Below the pieces are notes generated by a model. The model was not told the origin of the DNA and did no database searches. It was given only the letters and a program-made list of their open reading frames with translations. This document shows positions 45,120 to 57,099 of a DNA stretch of 64,000 nucleotides, piece by piece; the first letter of the stretch is position 1; every line of letters begins with the position of its first letter. A program made the position numbers and the translations under genes. Source of the stretch: Erinaceus europaeus (lineage: Eukaryota > Chordata > Mammalia > Eulipotyphla > Erinaceidae); contig NC_080165.1 in the NCBI RefSeq assembly GCF_950295315.1, positions 4,821,291 through 4,885,290 of the forward strand, given 5' to 3'.

Positions 45120-46240
45120 TTTTTATTTTATTTTATATTTTTTAAAATTTTTTTGTTTATGAAAAGGAAACATGACAAAACCATAGGATGAGAGGGGTAC
45201 AGCTTCACACAATTCCCACCACCAGAACTCCGTATCCCATCCCCTCCCCTGATAGCTTCCCTATTCTTTATCCCTCTGGGAGCATGGACCCAGGGTCATT
45301 GTGGGATGCAGAAGGTGGAAGGTCTGGCTTCTGTCATTGCTTCCCCACTGAACATGGGTGTTGACAGGTGGATCCATACTCCCAGCCTGTCTCTCTCTTT
45401 CCCTAGTGGGGCAGGGCTCTGGGGAAGCAGAGCTCCAGGACACATTGGTGGGGCTGTCTGTCTGGGAAAGTCTGGTTGGCATCATGGTAGCATCTGGAAC
45501 CTGGTGGCTGAAAAGAGAGTTAACATACAAAGCAAAAAAAATTGTTAACCAATCGTGGACCTAAAGGCTGGAATAGTGCAGATGAAGTGTTGGGGGGGGT
45601 CCTCCATTTTGTCGATAGCTAGTAGGCATATTTTAGTTATATTCTAAAGGGCCTGTAGCTATACTAGTGTTTTTGTTTTGTTTTGTTTCTTTTTTCCCCT
45701 GAGCCTGAAATCTGATATGCAGGTGGATCCAAGTTATTGTCTGGGGAGATGATGTCATGGCTGGGAAAAGGACCAGAAAGCTGGGTCAGGGAAGAGAGTA
45801 GCTCCCTGGGGTATAAATATTGTTGACTGTAAACCCCATTGATTTGATGTGATCTGGGGCCCATATTCAGCTTAGGAGCCTGTGTGACCTCTGCATCCCT
45901 CTAGATCTGAGCTCACATTCTGTGGTCATGAGTAGGAACATTCCAAGCTACCTCAGTATCGACCCATCTTCCTCAGGTGGAGCATAGAGTATGTTGTCCA
46001 GCCTCCCTTCAGAGGATGGAACATTCTCTACCATTGTTGATCTAAGTTGAGGGCAAGGTCCTATGGGGGCCCACAGAGGGGTCTATTTTGTTGTTCCTGA
46101 TAGAAATGACCAATAACAATGGAGAGTGAGATTTATTCAAGTTCTAGGCCCATCAAATCTGTTTGGGAATCTCAGGACTCCCTGATTAGGGCCCCAGCGA
46201 GTGGAATGGCCTAATAGTGACTAAAGAGGCATCATTAAAG
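45120..46240 (-). mobile_element. Repeat family R (minus)
   Basis: Follows the copy at 36075 almost base for base over 1.1 kb, from the complement of the A-rich 3' terminus to GGGCCCCAGCGAGTGGAATG and TAGTGACTAAAGAGGC. It extends about 60 bp further 5' than the copy at 36075. Confidence 0.93.
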
Positions 46241-46483
46241 CCTACCAGTCTGAAAGAGAAATTTTAAAACCTTGGGGAAAAAAAATGCTCTATTTAATCA
46301 ATGATAGTGGCAGTACATGTAAAATTGTGGTAAATCTTGCCCACCTATCTATAACAATCCTGCCTGCATGTGAAAAGGAAGCATGTTGGGCTTGGAAGAT
46401 GCTCAGCACGTTGGGCTCAGTGCTGCCACCACTTGGCTGAACCATGAGTAACAGCAAGCGAACTCCAGAACCAGGGAGAGCTG
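46241..46483. other. Spacer, possible SINE-derived
   Basis: The last 100 bp (TGCTCAGCACGTTGGGCTC, ACCATGAGTAACAGCAAGC) lead straight into the CT-rich array and may be the head of a SINE whose body became the satellite. This is not confirmed. Confidence 0.4.
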
Positions 46484-47212
46484 CTTTGGTGTCTCTCCTC
46501 TCCCTTCCATTCTATGTTCTTTCTTCTGCGTTCTCTCCCCCTCTCCCTCTCCCTCTCCCTCTCCCTCTCCCTCTCCCTCTCCCTCTCCCTCTCCCTCTCC
46601 CTCTCCCTCTCCCTCTCCCTCTCCCTCTCCCCTCTCCCCTCTCCCCTCTCCCTCTCCCTCTCCCTCTCCCTCTCCCTCTCCCCTCTCCCTCTCCCTCTCC
46701 CTCTCCCCTCTCCCTCTCCCTCTCCCTCTCCCTCTCCCAATCCCTCTCCCCTCTCCCTCTCCCTCTCCCTCTCCCTCTCCCAATCCCTCTCCCCTCTCCC
46801 TCTCCCCTCTCCCTCTCCCTCTCCCTCTCCCCCTCCCCCTCCCTCTCCCTCTCCCTCTCCCTCTCCCTCTCCCTCTCCCCTCTCCCCTCTCCCTCTCCCT
46901 CTCCCTCTCCCTCTCCCTCTCCCTCTCCCTCTCCCTCTCCCCTCTCCCCTCTCCCCTCTCCCTCTCCCTCTCCCTCTCCCTCTCCCTCTCCCCTCTCCCT
47001 CTCCCCTCTCCCCTTTTGGTGTCTCTCCTCTCCCTTCCATTATATGTTCTTTCTTCTGCGTTCTCTCCCCCTCTCCCTCTCCCTCTCCCTCTTCCCTCTC
47101 CCTCTCCCCTCTCCCTTTCCCTCTCCCCTCTCCCTCTCCCTCTCCCTCTCCCTCTCCCTCTCCCTCTCCCCTCTCCCCTCTCCCTCTCCCTCTCTCTCTC
47201 TCTCCCTAGAAG
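46484..47212. repeat. Large CCCTCT satellite with duplicated leader
   Basis: A hexamer array, CCCTCT with occasional C insertions, fills about 46530-47012 and 47068-47200. Each part is preceded by the same leader (TTTGGTGTCTCTCCTCTCCC, TTCTTTCTTCTGCGTTCTC) at 46484 and 47014, so a unit of about 530 bp has been duplicated. Variant spacers CCCAAT occur at about 46737 and 46780. Long frames on both strands (up to 299 codons) are composition artefacts. Confidence 0.95.
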
Positions 47213-48200
47213 TACAGGATGAAAAAATTGAGCTAGGAAAGAGACTCAGAAATTTTGTTTCTTTGTTTGTTCTTCTCATGTGTGTCTCACTGTATTCATT
47301 CCCCAGTGCTGCAAAAAACAAATTTATCATATATTCTGGGTAGTTACAAAATAGGAATATAGAAACTTTACCTTAATTCCCTTCAGTTGCTTTAATATGT
47401 TTGTGACAAATTAAATTATATTGCTAGTTAAGCAAGAAAAATTAAACATACGTGCATCAAAATCATCACTAAATCTGATGGAAACGAAACTATATTAAAG
47501 TATGTCACAGAAGTATATTATTAGTTAAACAAGAAAAGGTTAAACATAAATTCATCAGAAGAATCACTGAATTAGATGCAAACTAAACTGTGAGCAAAAA
47601 ACAGCACCACTTTCAATGTGTTAAGCATTTGAAATTAAGAATTAAAGTGTGCCACATTCATCTCTCGTGGATAACCTATAAATCATAATTCATTTGTGAG
47701 AACTGAGAAAACAAGATTTCTTTGAGAGAAGAGTATAGTTTCTTAGATTTACAAAACACACTCTGAGGAGGGGAAAAAAGGAAGAGAAAAACATTCAAAT
47801 TGCCTCTATTCTTCCAATAGATTTGTTTGCCAAAGATTGCAATATTTTGCCTCGCTTACTGCTTAGATCTGGGTACTCAGCAAAGAAAGAAGAGCTGAAC
47901 AAAATGCCTTTTGTAAGTGGGATTTCAAAACAAATAAAGCCATTCTGAGGTCTCCATATTTGCAACCATCTTTTGCCACAGCCTCTAGGGAGCTCTTTAG
48001 TACTCCTTGAATTAGGACTTTTGGCAGAGAGCCTGCTCCCAGGGAATCTGCTCTGATAGTTACTCCTGACTATGGTACATGGCTTCTGTGCCCCAGTGCC
48101 AAACGCGTCAGCAGTGTGAGCAATCAAGGGTCACCTCTAAAAATACAGACAATGAAACGACAAGACTTCCCTGAAGCAGATAAAAACCACATACACATTT

Positions 48201-48202
<2 letters not shown>
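47213..48202. other. Spacer
   Basis: No gene recognised. A minus-strand frame of 110 codons (47795-48127) has no recognisable family. A block at about 47719-47772 is repeated at 48682-48738. Confidence 0.45.

Positions 48203-48228
<26 letters not shown>
48203..48228. repeat. (CT)n microsatellite
   Basis: About 26 bp of CT dinucleotides just before a minus-strand SINE tail. Confidence 0.9.
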
Positions 48229-48231
<3 letters not shown>

Positions 48232-48249
48232 CCTCCTTCTTTTTTCTTT

Positions 48250-48534
48250 TTTTTTTTTAATATTTCTTTATTTCTTTATTCCCTTTTGTTGCCCTTGTTT
48301 TTTTATTGTTGTAGTTATTATTGATGTCATCATTGTTGGACAGGACAGAGAGAAATGGAGAGAGGAGGGGAAGACAGAGAGGGGGAGAAAAAGACAGACA
48401 CCTGCAGACCTGCTTCACCGCCTGTGAAGGGACTCCCCTGCGGGTGGGGAGCCAGGGGCTTGAACCGGAATCCTTACGCTGGTCCTTGTGCTTTGTGCCA
48501 CGTGCGCTTCACCAGCTGCGCTACCGCCTGACCC
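48250..48534 (-). mobile_element. SINE family A (minus)
   Basis: CCCTTTTGTTGCCCTTGTTT, GACAGAGAGAAATGGAGAG, CACCTGCAGACCTGCTTCAC and ACCAGCTGCGCTACCGCCTG; complete. Confidence 0.95.
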
Positions 48535-49010
48535 CCCTTCCTTTTCTCTTTAATGCAATGCTGGAAAGAAGTCAGAGCTGTGATATCTTTCGCAATTTTC
48601 ACAGAGATTTCTCTGTGGAAGGCACAGTTCTTCAACAAGGCAGTTTCCTCCTTACTTTGCTTTATCTTGTCCACTTACGATCACTTTGAGAGAAGAGTAG
48701 AGTTTCTTAGACTTACAAAACACACTTTGAGGAGGGACTCACTCCAGAGAGCGACTGCTTCTTTCAATCAATCCCGCACTCCTGTCTTGATTGCAGAGGT
48801 GGGAGACTCCAAGTGCACTGGGGTAAGGAGTGGACTGAGTCTGTGGTTAAGGTGGCTTCCAGGACTCATGTCTGCTCCTCTCACTAAGGATGTATGTATG
48901 CAAGTGGGTGGGGCAGGAAAGAGGGGACTTTGAGTGCTTTCATTCACATACAAATCTTCATGACTTCCCCCCCCCCCAAAGAGGAATCTATTCAGGTTTA
49001 TATTAGACTC
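48535..49010. other. Spacer with duplicated block
   Basis: Holds the second copy (48682-48738) of the block at 47719-47772: TTTGAGAGAAGAGTA, TTACAAAACACACT, TGAGGAGGG. A C-run lies at about 48968-48977. No gene. Confidence 0.5.
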
Positions 49011-49185
49011 CTTGGATTTCACATCTTTTTTTTATTTTTTATTTTTTTATTCTCCCCACCCACCCCAGAGTCTTTTACTTTGGTGCAATACGCCAATTCC
49101 AACATCTTTTTTTTTTTAATTAATATATATTTATTTATTTATTTTCCCTTTTGTTGCCCTTGTTGTTTTGGATTTTACATCTTAA
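49011..49185 (-). mobile_element. Composite of L1 tail and SINE tail between direct repeats
   Basis: TTGGATTTCACATCTT near 49012 and TTGGATTTTACATCTT near 49169 flank two minus-strand scraps. One is a T-rich run plus CCACCCACCCCAGAGTCTTT (49050-49106), matching the L1 3' UTR at about 19965-20010. The other is TTTCCCTTTTGTTGCCCTTG (49108-49166), the extreme tail of SINE A. Confidence 0.8.
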
Positions 49186-49275
49186 CAGAATTTTCTTCTT
49201 GTCTTCACATCAGGTCTTTCCATTTCCCACATCGGTGGAAGAGTTTGTCTGCTGCCTGGACGTAACTCTCCTTCC

Positions 49276-49432
49276 AGGAGGTGGCGCAGTGGCTAGGGCA
49301 CTGGACTGTCAAGCATGAGGTCCCAAGTTTGATCCCCGCAGTACATGTACCAGAGTGATGGCTGGTTCTTTCTCTCCTCCTATCTTTCTCAATAATAAAT
49401 AAATAAATAAATAAATACATTCTTTAAAAAAA
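49276..49432 (+). mobile_element. SINE family C
   Basis: CAGGAGGTGGCGCAGTGGC, CACTGGACTGTCAAGCATG, AAGTTTGATCCCCGCAG and a (AATA)n tail; full length. Confidence 0.94.
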
Positions 49433-49572
49433 AGTTGACTTCCCCTCAGTTATTCTGAATCACCATGAGTTGTTTCTCATGGACTAACACCTCCACTTTA
49501 GGCCATTCCCTGTGGCTTTCTCTTTCCTACTCCCCCTCTTTTTAATATTATTTTCTTTTTTCTTTCTTTTTT

Positions 49573-49819
49573 TTAAACTTTATTTATTTATTTTCCCTTG
49601 TTGTTGCCCTTGTTTTATTGTTGTAGTTATTACTGCTGTTTTTATTGCTATTGTTCATTGTTGGATAGGACAGAGAGAAATGGAGAGAGGAGGGGAAGAC
49701 ATAGAGGGGGAGAGAAAAACAGACAGCAACAGAGCTGCTTCACTGCCTGTGAAGCAACTCCCCTGCAGGTGGGGAGCCGGGGGCTCGAACCAGGATCCTT
49801 AAGCTGGTCCTTGCACTTA
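49573..49819 (-). mobile_element. SINE family A (minus), 5' truncated
   Basis: Tail, body and B-box (CTCGAACCAGGATCC) are present. It stops at CTGGTCCTTGCACTTA, lacking the A-box end of the head, so this copy was incompletely reverse-transcribed. Confidence 0.93.
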
Positions 49820-52704
49820 TTACTATTTTCTGACACATCTTGATTCATTGTTTCGGGATATATTAACAATTCACTTGAGAGTTTCATCACAGCTTAAACA
49901 AAACAATAGTTTTTCTGTACTACAACCCGTTCCATGGACACTACCAGGGGCAGCCACAGCTTCTGGTTCCCAGCCTTGAAAGGTTCAAATACTAGAGCAT
50001 GATTTCACCATAGGTTTCCAAGCTTTCTTTTCCTCCTCCAACTGCTGGTCTCTAGCCACAGAAAACCTTTATTTGCCTCTCTGCAGATCAGTTTTCCTTC
50101 CGGAGCTGTCTCTCAATTATTTAACCTTCGCAGTGAAGTGGTTAATTTTGGAAAGAGTGAGGCTGCTTAGGTTTGAAATCTGACTCCCAACATCTATGAG
50201 CTGTGTGACCCTGAGAGACCTTTAATCTCTCTGACCCTGCATTTCCTCTCCTGGAAGGTAAGGATTGTAAAAGCACCTTTATTTTTTTTAAAGAAAGTAA
50301 ATGTTTTAGATTAGTTTGATCTTTTCTAAAATAAAAGGTGGAAAACTATGTATAAGTGTTAACACAGAGCAGGAAAATAGGGACCAGCATCCTGAAACTA
50401 TGTTGCGATAAATACAAACATTCACCATAGAGATGTACTTTTTCTTTTTTTTCCCCCCATATATTATTGAAACTCTATCCTAAAGGCCAAAAAGAATTTT
50501 TTATGAGTCAGCTCAGACTCTATTGTTTTTAAAGGAACGAAACTAGTCATAACATTTTTTTTTTCTTCAGATCTAGACAGAGGCGTTTAGCAGCTTATCC
50601 CCACCCGGCCTCATTCTTACATGGCTTTTAGTTACCCCAACCCACACCAAAGGCGGAGGAATGCAAGCCCACTGAGATCCTGACAGTCAGCACAGCCTCT
50701 TCTGACAGCAGCACTGATGTCACTGCCATCTCTCATGCAGAGTCATGCAGACCAACTGGCAGGAGTTCAAGACCTCCTGAGAAGCTGACAGTATTTTTTT
50801 TTTTTACCACTTTTTTCTCACTTCAGTGAAGCCCTTGGCAAAACAGAACTCAGGGTTGCTTCAGGAAAGAAGGATAGGTCGAACAAAGGCATTTGAAAAA
50901 ATATATACATGGTTTCTGAATAGCGACAGTTCCTTTGTGCATATCTGATTTTCTTCCTAAGCCCCATCCTTACCTGTAACATTATTACATGGTCTCACGA
51001 AACATCATTTTCCCACCCCACCCACTTCAAGACGGCATCACTTCAAGGGAGAGTAAGGAGTGAGAATTATTGTTTTAAAAACAGCACTGCACAGTCTTGA
51101 AATCTTCCTGGGAGAGACTTCCTACACCTATTTTGCACAGCCAAGGGATAAGGAAGTGACTTCAGACATCTATTTTTTTAAGTGGAAAAAAGTTAAACTC
51201 ATCCTAAGAGCTGAAACGGAGCTACATTAAAGAATCTGAAGATTTAACTATGCTTAGCCGGAGGGTATTTCATACTCCAAAGAGCAGATTTTAGCTGGGA
51301 GAGTCTGTTCCTGATTTAGTCCATATTGAGTTAGCTGGTGGAGATAACCCCACTTCATGCTTAAAGATGCAGATACTCTGACTTCATGATGCCACCCGTA
51401 TCTGGCCATGAGCTGTGAATAAATGACATAACCCGACTGCGACTATGCTTCCTCCTTTCACGTAGAAAATAAAGCCTCATTTTATTACCTCCTCATGGGA
51501 TTAAGAATGCTCACTTTAAAGAGTTTTTCATTGCGCTGTGGTTATCTGAAAAATAATAGCAGAAGTGTAAAGTCATAAGCTGCTCAGCCTAGAAGGGATA
51601 TTATTCAAAGATCTTACCAGAAATCACTATCTGGTGTAACTATCTTTGTTAGATTTAGAGAATGCATGAGTTTGTTTCTGTTGTAACAGGTGAAGGGAAA
51701 TAGTGACATTATGTTTTGACACGAGCATGCGTTGTATATTAATATCACATTTTACATGATGCTATCAGTCGAGATAAAAGAATTAAAGTTCTCATAAATA
51801 CGTGTGAAACATCAGCACCTATACGAAAGGCAACTAAACAGTGAGCTCACATTTAGACTGAGCATGTGTGTGACACCGTTTATAGCGCTGAAGTCTATCT
51901 TCATAAACTCAAGCACGAGCCTATCTTACTAGAAGCATTAGTTACATTCAATAGCTCCTATATGTGGGTGAGTGTTAGAACACGTGACTGTGAAACAGGA
52001 AACACGATAAATATTTATAAAGGAATAAATATAGTTCGAAATGTAAATTCATGGAAGACCTTACAGCTTCTGTAACTCTTCATTTCTCTAGCTGTGCAAA
52101 AGATTAAATCATTTTCTCATGATCATCCAAAAAGGACATTTCAGAATATCTCATCCAATGCGTGTAAGATTCATTTTCAATAAATTCTTCTTAAATGTTA
52201 AAACCAATTTCCTTGTGCTATATTTATTTGGGATGGCACAGATTACAGTCCATAACTCTTCCTTTCTTGACATCTGTAGTGCAAAGTTCTATCCTACTCC
52301 TCATGTTAAAATTATTCGTTATTGTGTTTGTTTCACTTCTTGAAAAGTCTTAAAAATCACTACATGTCTATGCACAGAATCTTTTAAATTACTTTCTTTA
52401 AATCGTTAATATTTGTATCTAGGAGGAACATAATCTGCGTAATGATATTAATTAACAACATCCTAAATTTGTATATGTTCTTTCTTGCTGAGACTCATCC
52501 TGCCAACCAGATAAATGCTTCTCCTTTCTTACACCTACTCTTTTCTGTGTTTATATATTTTGAACGGGTGACTCTGAATCATGCCATTCAGGGGTCAAAA
52601 ATAATTATGAAAGGAAGATACCTAGGTTATGTGGCACATGTGAAATATGGCTAAACTTGGGAATTGAACTAGACATTTTTTTAATGTTCAGAAGGCACTT
52701 TTCT
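49820..52704. other. Repeat-poor region
   Basis: About 2.9 kb with no SINE, L1 or LTR that I can recognise and no coding frame of note. Mixed composition around 51200-51900 would merit a conservation check. Confidence 0.5.
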
Positions 52705-52930
52705 TTTTATTTTGATAGGACAGAGAGAAATTGAAAGGTGATATATATGGAGGGGGGAAGAGAAGGAAAGAGAGAGAGGGGAGGGGAGGAAAGAGAGAGA
52801 GAGAGGTGCCCACAGCAGGGCTTCACCACATGTGAAGCTTCTCCCCTGCAGGTGGGGACAGGGGAACATGAGCTCAGGTCCTGTGCAAGGAACGTGTGTA
52901 TTTAAATGCTGTGCTACTGCCCAGACCTCA
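52705..52930 (-). mobile_element. SINE, diverged (minus)
   Basis: TTTGATAGGACAGAGAGAAA, a GA-rich body, GGCTTCACCACATGTGAAGC, CTCCCCTGCAGGTGGGGAC and a decayed head. Confidence 0.83.
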
Positions 52931-52997
52931 GAAACATCTTTCCCCTTCCTTTGGGGAAGTGCTGGGGTTTTTATAATTGTTGTTGTTGTTGTTGGTA

Positions 52998-53264
52998 TTA
53001 TTATTATTATGCCTCCATGGTTATCGCTGGGGCTCAGTGGTACCTGCACTACAAATCCACTGCTCCTGGAGGCCATTTTTTTCCATTTGATTGGCTAGGA
53101 CTGAGAGAAACTGAGAGAGGAGGGGAGACAGAGAGACACCTGCAGACCTGCTTCACCGCTTGTGAAGCGACCCCCCCCCCTTGCAGGTGGGGAGCCTTAC
53201 ATCGGACCTTGCACTTCATATCAGGTGCACTTAACCCCACGGGCCACCACCCGACCCCTATTTT
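52998..53264 (-). mobile_element. SINE family A long form (minus)
   Basis: The long-form domain in complement (TACAAATCCACTGCTCCTGG, AGGCCATTTTTTTCC), then GAGAGGAGGGGAGACAGAG, ACCTGCAGACCTGCTTCACC and a head ending CCACCACCCGACCCC. Part of the body-head junction is deleted. Confidence 0.88.
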
Positions 53265-54489
53265 ATTTTTTTTGGTAAGATTGTGTTGTCTCAGGGCACA
53301 ATTTCTCGTCCTCCTCTAAGTATGTCCTTACATCTCACTCCATTTTCCACTCTTTTCCTCTGGTCCCTCTTTCCCTTTCAGCAGTTGCAGACCTGGAGTA
53401 ATAGACTAAGAATTTCTGACTTTTAGAGATAGCTGGACAGTCTCCCTTTCGGTTCGGTGTTCTTCTGATATGCCTCCCAGTGGGTCCTGTGTTCCATTGT
53501 CACCGAAGCTCAGTGATGTCCTGTGGGCTGCGAATGGTGGTAAACACTGAGTCAAGCCAGCTGAGTCAATCCACAAGGAGCCAATTATAGGAAAGGCCAC
53601 AGTTTGGTAATTAAAGCAAGTCGAGCCTAAATCTGGACCAAGGGAAGGCCACTGCCTTACACGGGAAGTTATGGGAAGACATGCGGAGCTAACTCTCTAT
53701 GTAACTGTTGGAACCAGCTGCTATTAATCTACGTCTGTGCTCCCTGCTTGCTGTGACCCAACAAAATCACACCAAGTAACTCAGAGACCTGTCCTGCAGG
53801 TCTAAATACCCTGGAGAACAAAGGTAGGGAGCTGGGGCTCTTTTTCTGAGAGATTCAACAATCTCCTTTTCCGAATATCTGGTTCTCTGGTCTCATCTGC
53901 TGCTTCAGTTACAACAGATAAGTCAAGAAATAGTCACTAAAGGAGGTGAGAGACATTTGGTAAAGAGCCAGATGCCAGCTGAGTGGAGGAGGCTTCTGCA
54001 TTCGTGCCTGCCATAGCCGGAGCCGGAGCTGCATTCTGTCGCCGTTATTCTAAGAATCTGCTTCTTTCTGCCTTGTATTAGGCACAGAGACGAAATTTTT
54101 CCTACAGAGACTTTTTGTTGGCAGTGGTCTATGGTCTGTGTAACCAAGCTAGAAGAGGTGAAACTTTACTGTTGGGAATACTAAATTAGTATCTACTATA
54201 GTTAAAAACAACAATGACAACAAAATCTGGTTTGCATCTATTATTACCTATAGTAATAAAAAAAATTAAATTTTTTTGGTGTTAAAAATAGTAATCATTT
54301 GACCTCTGGGTATTTGTCATTAAGAAAGGAGATTGAGTTTATATCTGTTATTTAAGAAAGAAACTCTAATTTGATCCATTTGAAAAGGACTACATTGAAA
54401 AATAAATGCTCAGCCTTAGGCATGGACTTTTAACATATAACTGACTCTCAGGACATGTAGTCTGCATTCATGAAGTCTACTTAAGAGGA
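53265..54489. other. Spacer
   Basis: No gene or repeat recognised. Confidence 0.5.
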
Positions 54490-54645
54490 AAGACTCTCCT
54501 CCCCACCTGCCGGTGGAAGCTTCACAGGTGGTGAAGCAGGGCTGCAGGTGTCTCTCTGTCTCTTTCTCGATATATCTCTCCACCCCTCTCAAATTTTCTG
54601 TCTCTATCCAATAGTAAATCCATAAATAAAAATATTTTGTAAAAA
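54490..54645 (+). mobile_element. SINE family B, headless
   Basis: Begins within the body (CTCCCCACCTGCCGGTGG) and runs through GGTGAAGCAGGGCTGCAGG to CTATCCAATAGTAAATCC and an A-rich tail: a 5'-truncated insertion. Confidence 0.88.
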
Positions 54646-55631
54646 AGGACACTTATGGAAAGTGGTGAGTTGAGAAATTGACCTCCATTTCCCCCACTGA
54701 GAGGTGGAAGGTGGTTTGAGCAATTTCCTCACCAACAGTGGCCAGTGGCTCATTTTAATAAAGTTTAGCAATTTTGTTTTCCTGACAAGCTGTGTGTTAT
54801 ATTGATTTTTCTGGAAAATATTCCTTTTCTCTCAGTTTTTTTTTAACCTTCTCCACCAAATCTCTTGGTCCAGATAGACAGCAAGTCTCATAGTTTTTAA
54901 CGACATAACTTCTTTCCAGTACTGAGGTGTGTTGACCTACCTTAATGGCTGCATTTTTACTCACCTGTGCTTAGCTTTACTTGCATAGGCCATAATCCTG
55001 GCTGAAACCATGCTTAGGACCACAGCAAATGTGTCCATCCCTTTGGGTATCTATCACCTTCCACTTATTTTTATTCTCTCTGCTGAGGTGGTAACTCCAA
55101 GCAGGCACTAATCAGTAACTCATGCTTCTCTATCACTCTTCAAGTAAGTGGAAACTTCTGGACACATAATATCACAGGAATCTGAGGAAACACAGTCTTG
55201 AGAGCCCTTCAGTTCATCACATGTTCTAACAAGGATACTTCAAAGCATCTACACTTCAAACTGCTGGATAGCTCCTTCTATAGAGGCTAATACAGGGAGA
55301 TTTAGCAAAATATTCTTTAGCTTCATCTTTGCCAAAATAAAAAAGATGTTTCTAAAGAATGTCTTCTTTTTTAAAATTAGGAGAGATGGGGAAAGGAGAA
55401 GAAAAATAAAGAACTGTAATCCTATATTCTGCCTATATTTGTTTACAATGCTTTCTTCATCGTACCTGGGACCAGAAAGCTTTGGTCATTCTCTTATCCT
55501 TTCTTGTCTTCCAGTTCAGGTACAGATTCTGTCCCTCCCCCCCCCCTTTTCTTGTTCTTTCATTATTGCCACTAAGGTTACCAAGGCTTGGTGCCTGCAT
55601 GATGATTTCACAGCTCCCAGTGACCATGTTT
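54646..55631. other. Spacer
   Basis: No gene or repeat recognised. Confidence 0.5.
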
Positions 55632-55826
55632 TCCTTTTTTTTTTTTTTAATGTGTTGGGATTGAGAGAAATTGAGATGGAAATGGGGAGAAAGAAAGACA
55701 CTTGTAAACCTTCTTCAACACTCACAAAGTGCCCCCACCCAACCCCTGCCGGTGGGAAGTGGAGGGCCCACATCCAGTCCTTGCACACAGGTGTTCTCAG
55801 TCATGGGCACCACTGCCCATTCCCCA
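55632..55826 (-). mobile_element. SINE family B (minus), diverged
   Basis: Poly-T, GGGATTGAGAGAAATTGAG, CTTCTTCAACACTCACAAAG and CCCCTGCCGGTGGGAAG; head poorly kept. Confidence 0.75.
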
Positions 55827-55889
55827 GACACATCCTCTGTGAACGAAAGACTTACCTTCTCTCACTTGGAAAAAAATCTTGGAAATCAA

Positions 55890-56560
55890 ATCAATCAGTT
55901 AACAATATTTACATGTGTTCCCCATATTTGGAAGTTACTCTCTGCTCTGATCCAGCTTTCTAACCTTTTTTCCAACTATGACACCATCTCCCCCAGACAA
56001 TAACCTGGGTCCAGGTTATTAGATATCAGGCTTCGGAAAAAAACTAATAAAGTCATGGGCACTCTGGAATATACCTAAAATAGATCTACTAGCTTTTTCT
56101 AAAACAGAGACCTCAAATCTTCATCTGCAATATTCCAGCCTTTAGGTTCATGATTAGTCAACAATTTTTTCTGCATTATATCTTAATTCTTTTTCAGCCA
56201 CCAGGTTTCAGATGCTACCATGATGACAACCTGATTTCCCTGGGCAGACGACCCCACCAATATGTCCTGGAGCCCCACCTCCCCAGAGCCCTGCCCCACT
56301 AGGGAAAGAGAGAGACAGGCTGGGAGTAGGAATCAACCTGCCAACGCCCATGTTCAGTGGGGAAGCAATTCCAGAAGCCAGACCTCCCACCTTCTGCTCC
56401 CACAATGACCCTGGGTCCATGCTCCCAGAGGGATAGAGAATAGGAAAGCTGTCAGGGGAGGGGATACTGAGTTCTGGTGGTGGGAGTCATGTGGAATTGT
56501 ACCTCTCTTATCCTATGGTCTTTCTTGTCAATATTTCCATTTTATAAATAAAAATTTAAA
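55890..56560 (+). mobile_element. Repeat family R, 3' half
   Basis: Begins near AACAATATTTACATGTGTTCC and runs through CTCTGATCCAGCTTTCTAACC, GCCACCAGGTTTCAGATGC and GAGTTCTGGTGGTGGGAGTC to TTTTATAAATAAAAATTTA. Confidence 0.9.
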
Positions 56561-57099
56561 AATATATATTTGTATTTTCTCCTATTCCCCAAATTGGCCT
56601 TTTGTGTATATTTTAAAATTGTAAGCATTCAGGAAGGCCTGTTTCTTTATGAAGCTTACTTTTCTTGTAGCAAAAAACTTGCTCTGCTCTCTCTTCTGAT
56701 TCCGTAGGACCCAGCTGATTCACTGGCTTCAGCTCACAAACCGATGTCTAGCGTTTCCTCTAAGAAGTTCTAAGAGGAGAAAAACCAAGACCCTACTTCG
56801 AGAACAACTTTCCTCATTAGTGCTTTCTCATTATAGCTACTCTGCACATCTGTGCAGATGCTGTCACCTAGGGCTCGTTCATCTTTGAAAGCAAATAATT
56901 CCTCCTAATATCTTCATGAATAGATTTTTACAAGAAGTTGTTTTTTTTTTTAAATACATGTGCTTTTGTGTGTGATAGAGATGTATCTTTCTCATTCATT
57001 CAACAATTACTGAGGGACAACCTGTAGTTATACCATCCTCTGTTAGGTTTTGGTTTCCATCCAACCATCTCTTTAGGACAAAGGATATAAAGCATATTC
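56561..57099. other. Spacer
   Basis: No gene or repeat recognised. Confidence 0.5.

Noticed and set aside
46484..47212. SVA retrotransposon
   Set aside because: The CCCTCT hexamer resembles the SVA 5' end, but there is no Alu-like, VNTR or SINE-R part, and the rest of the window is not primate-like.
46403..47343. Very long open frames (up to 299 codons) on both strands
   Set aside because: They are translations of a CCCTCT hexamer array, which contains no stop codons in any frame. No real protein signal is present.
55346..55963. 205-codon plus-strand frame
   Set aside because: It crosses a minus-strand SINE and the start of an R copy, so it is a mosaic of non-coding sequence.
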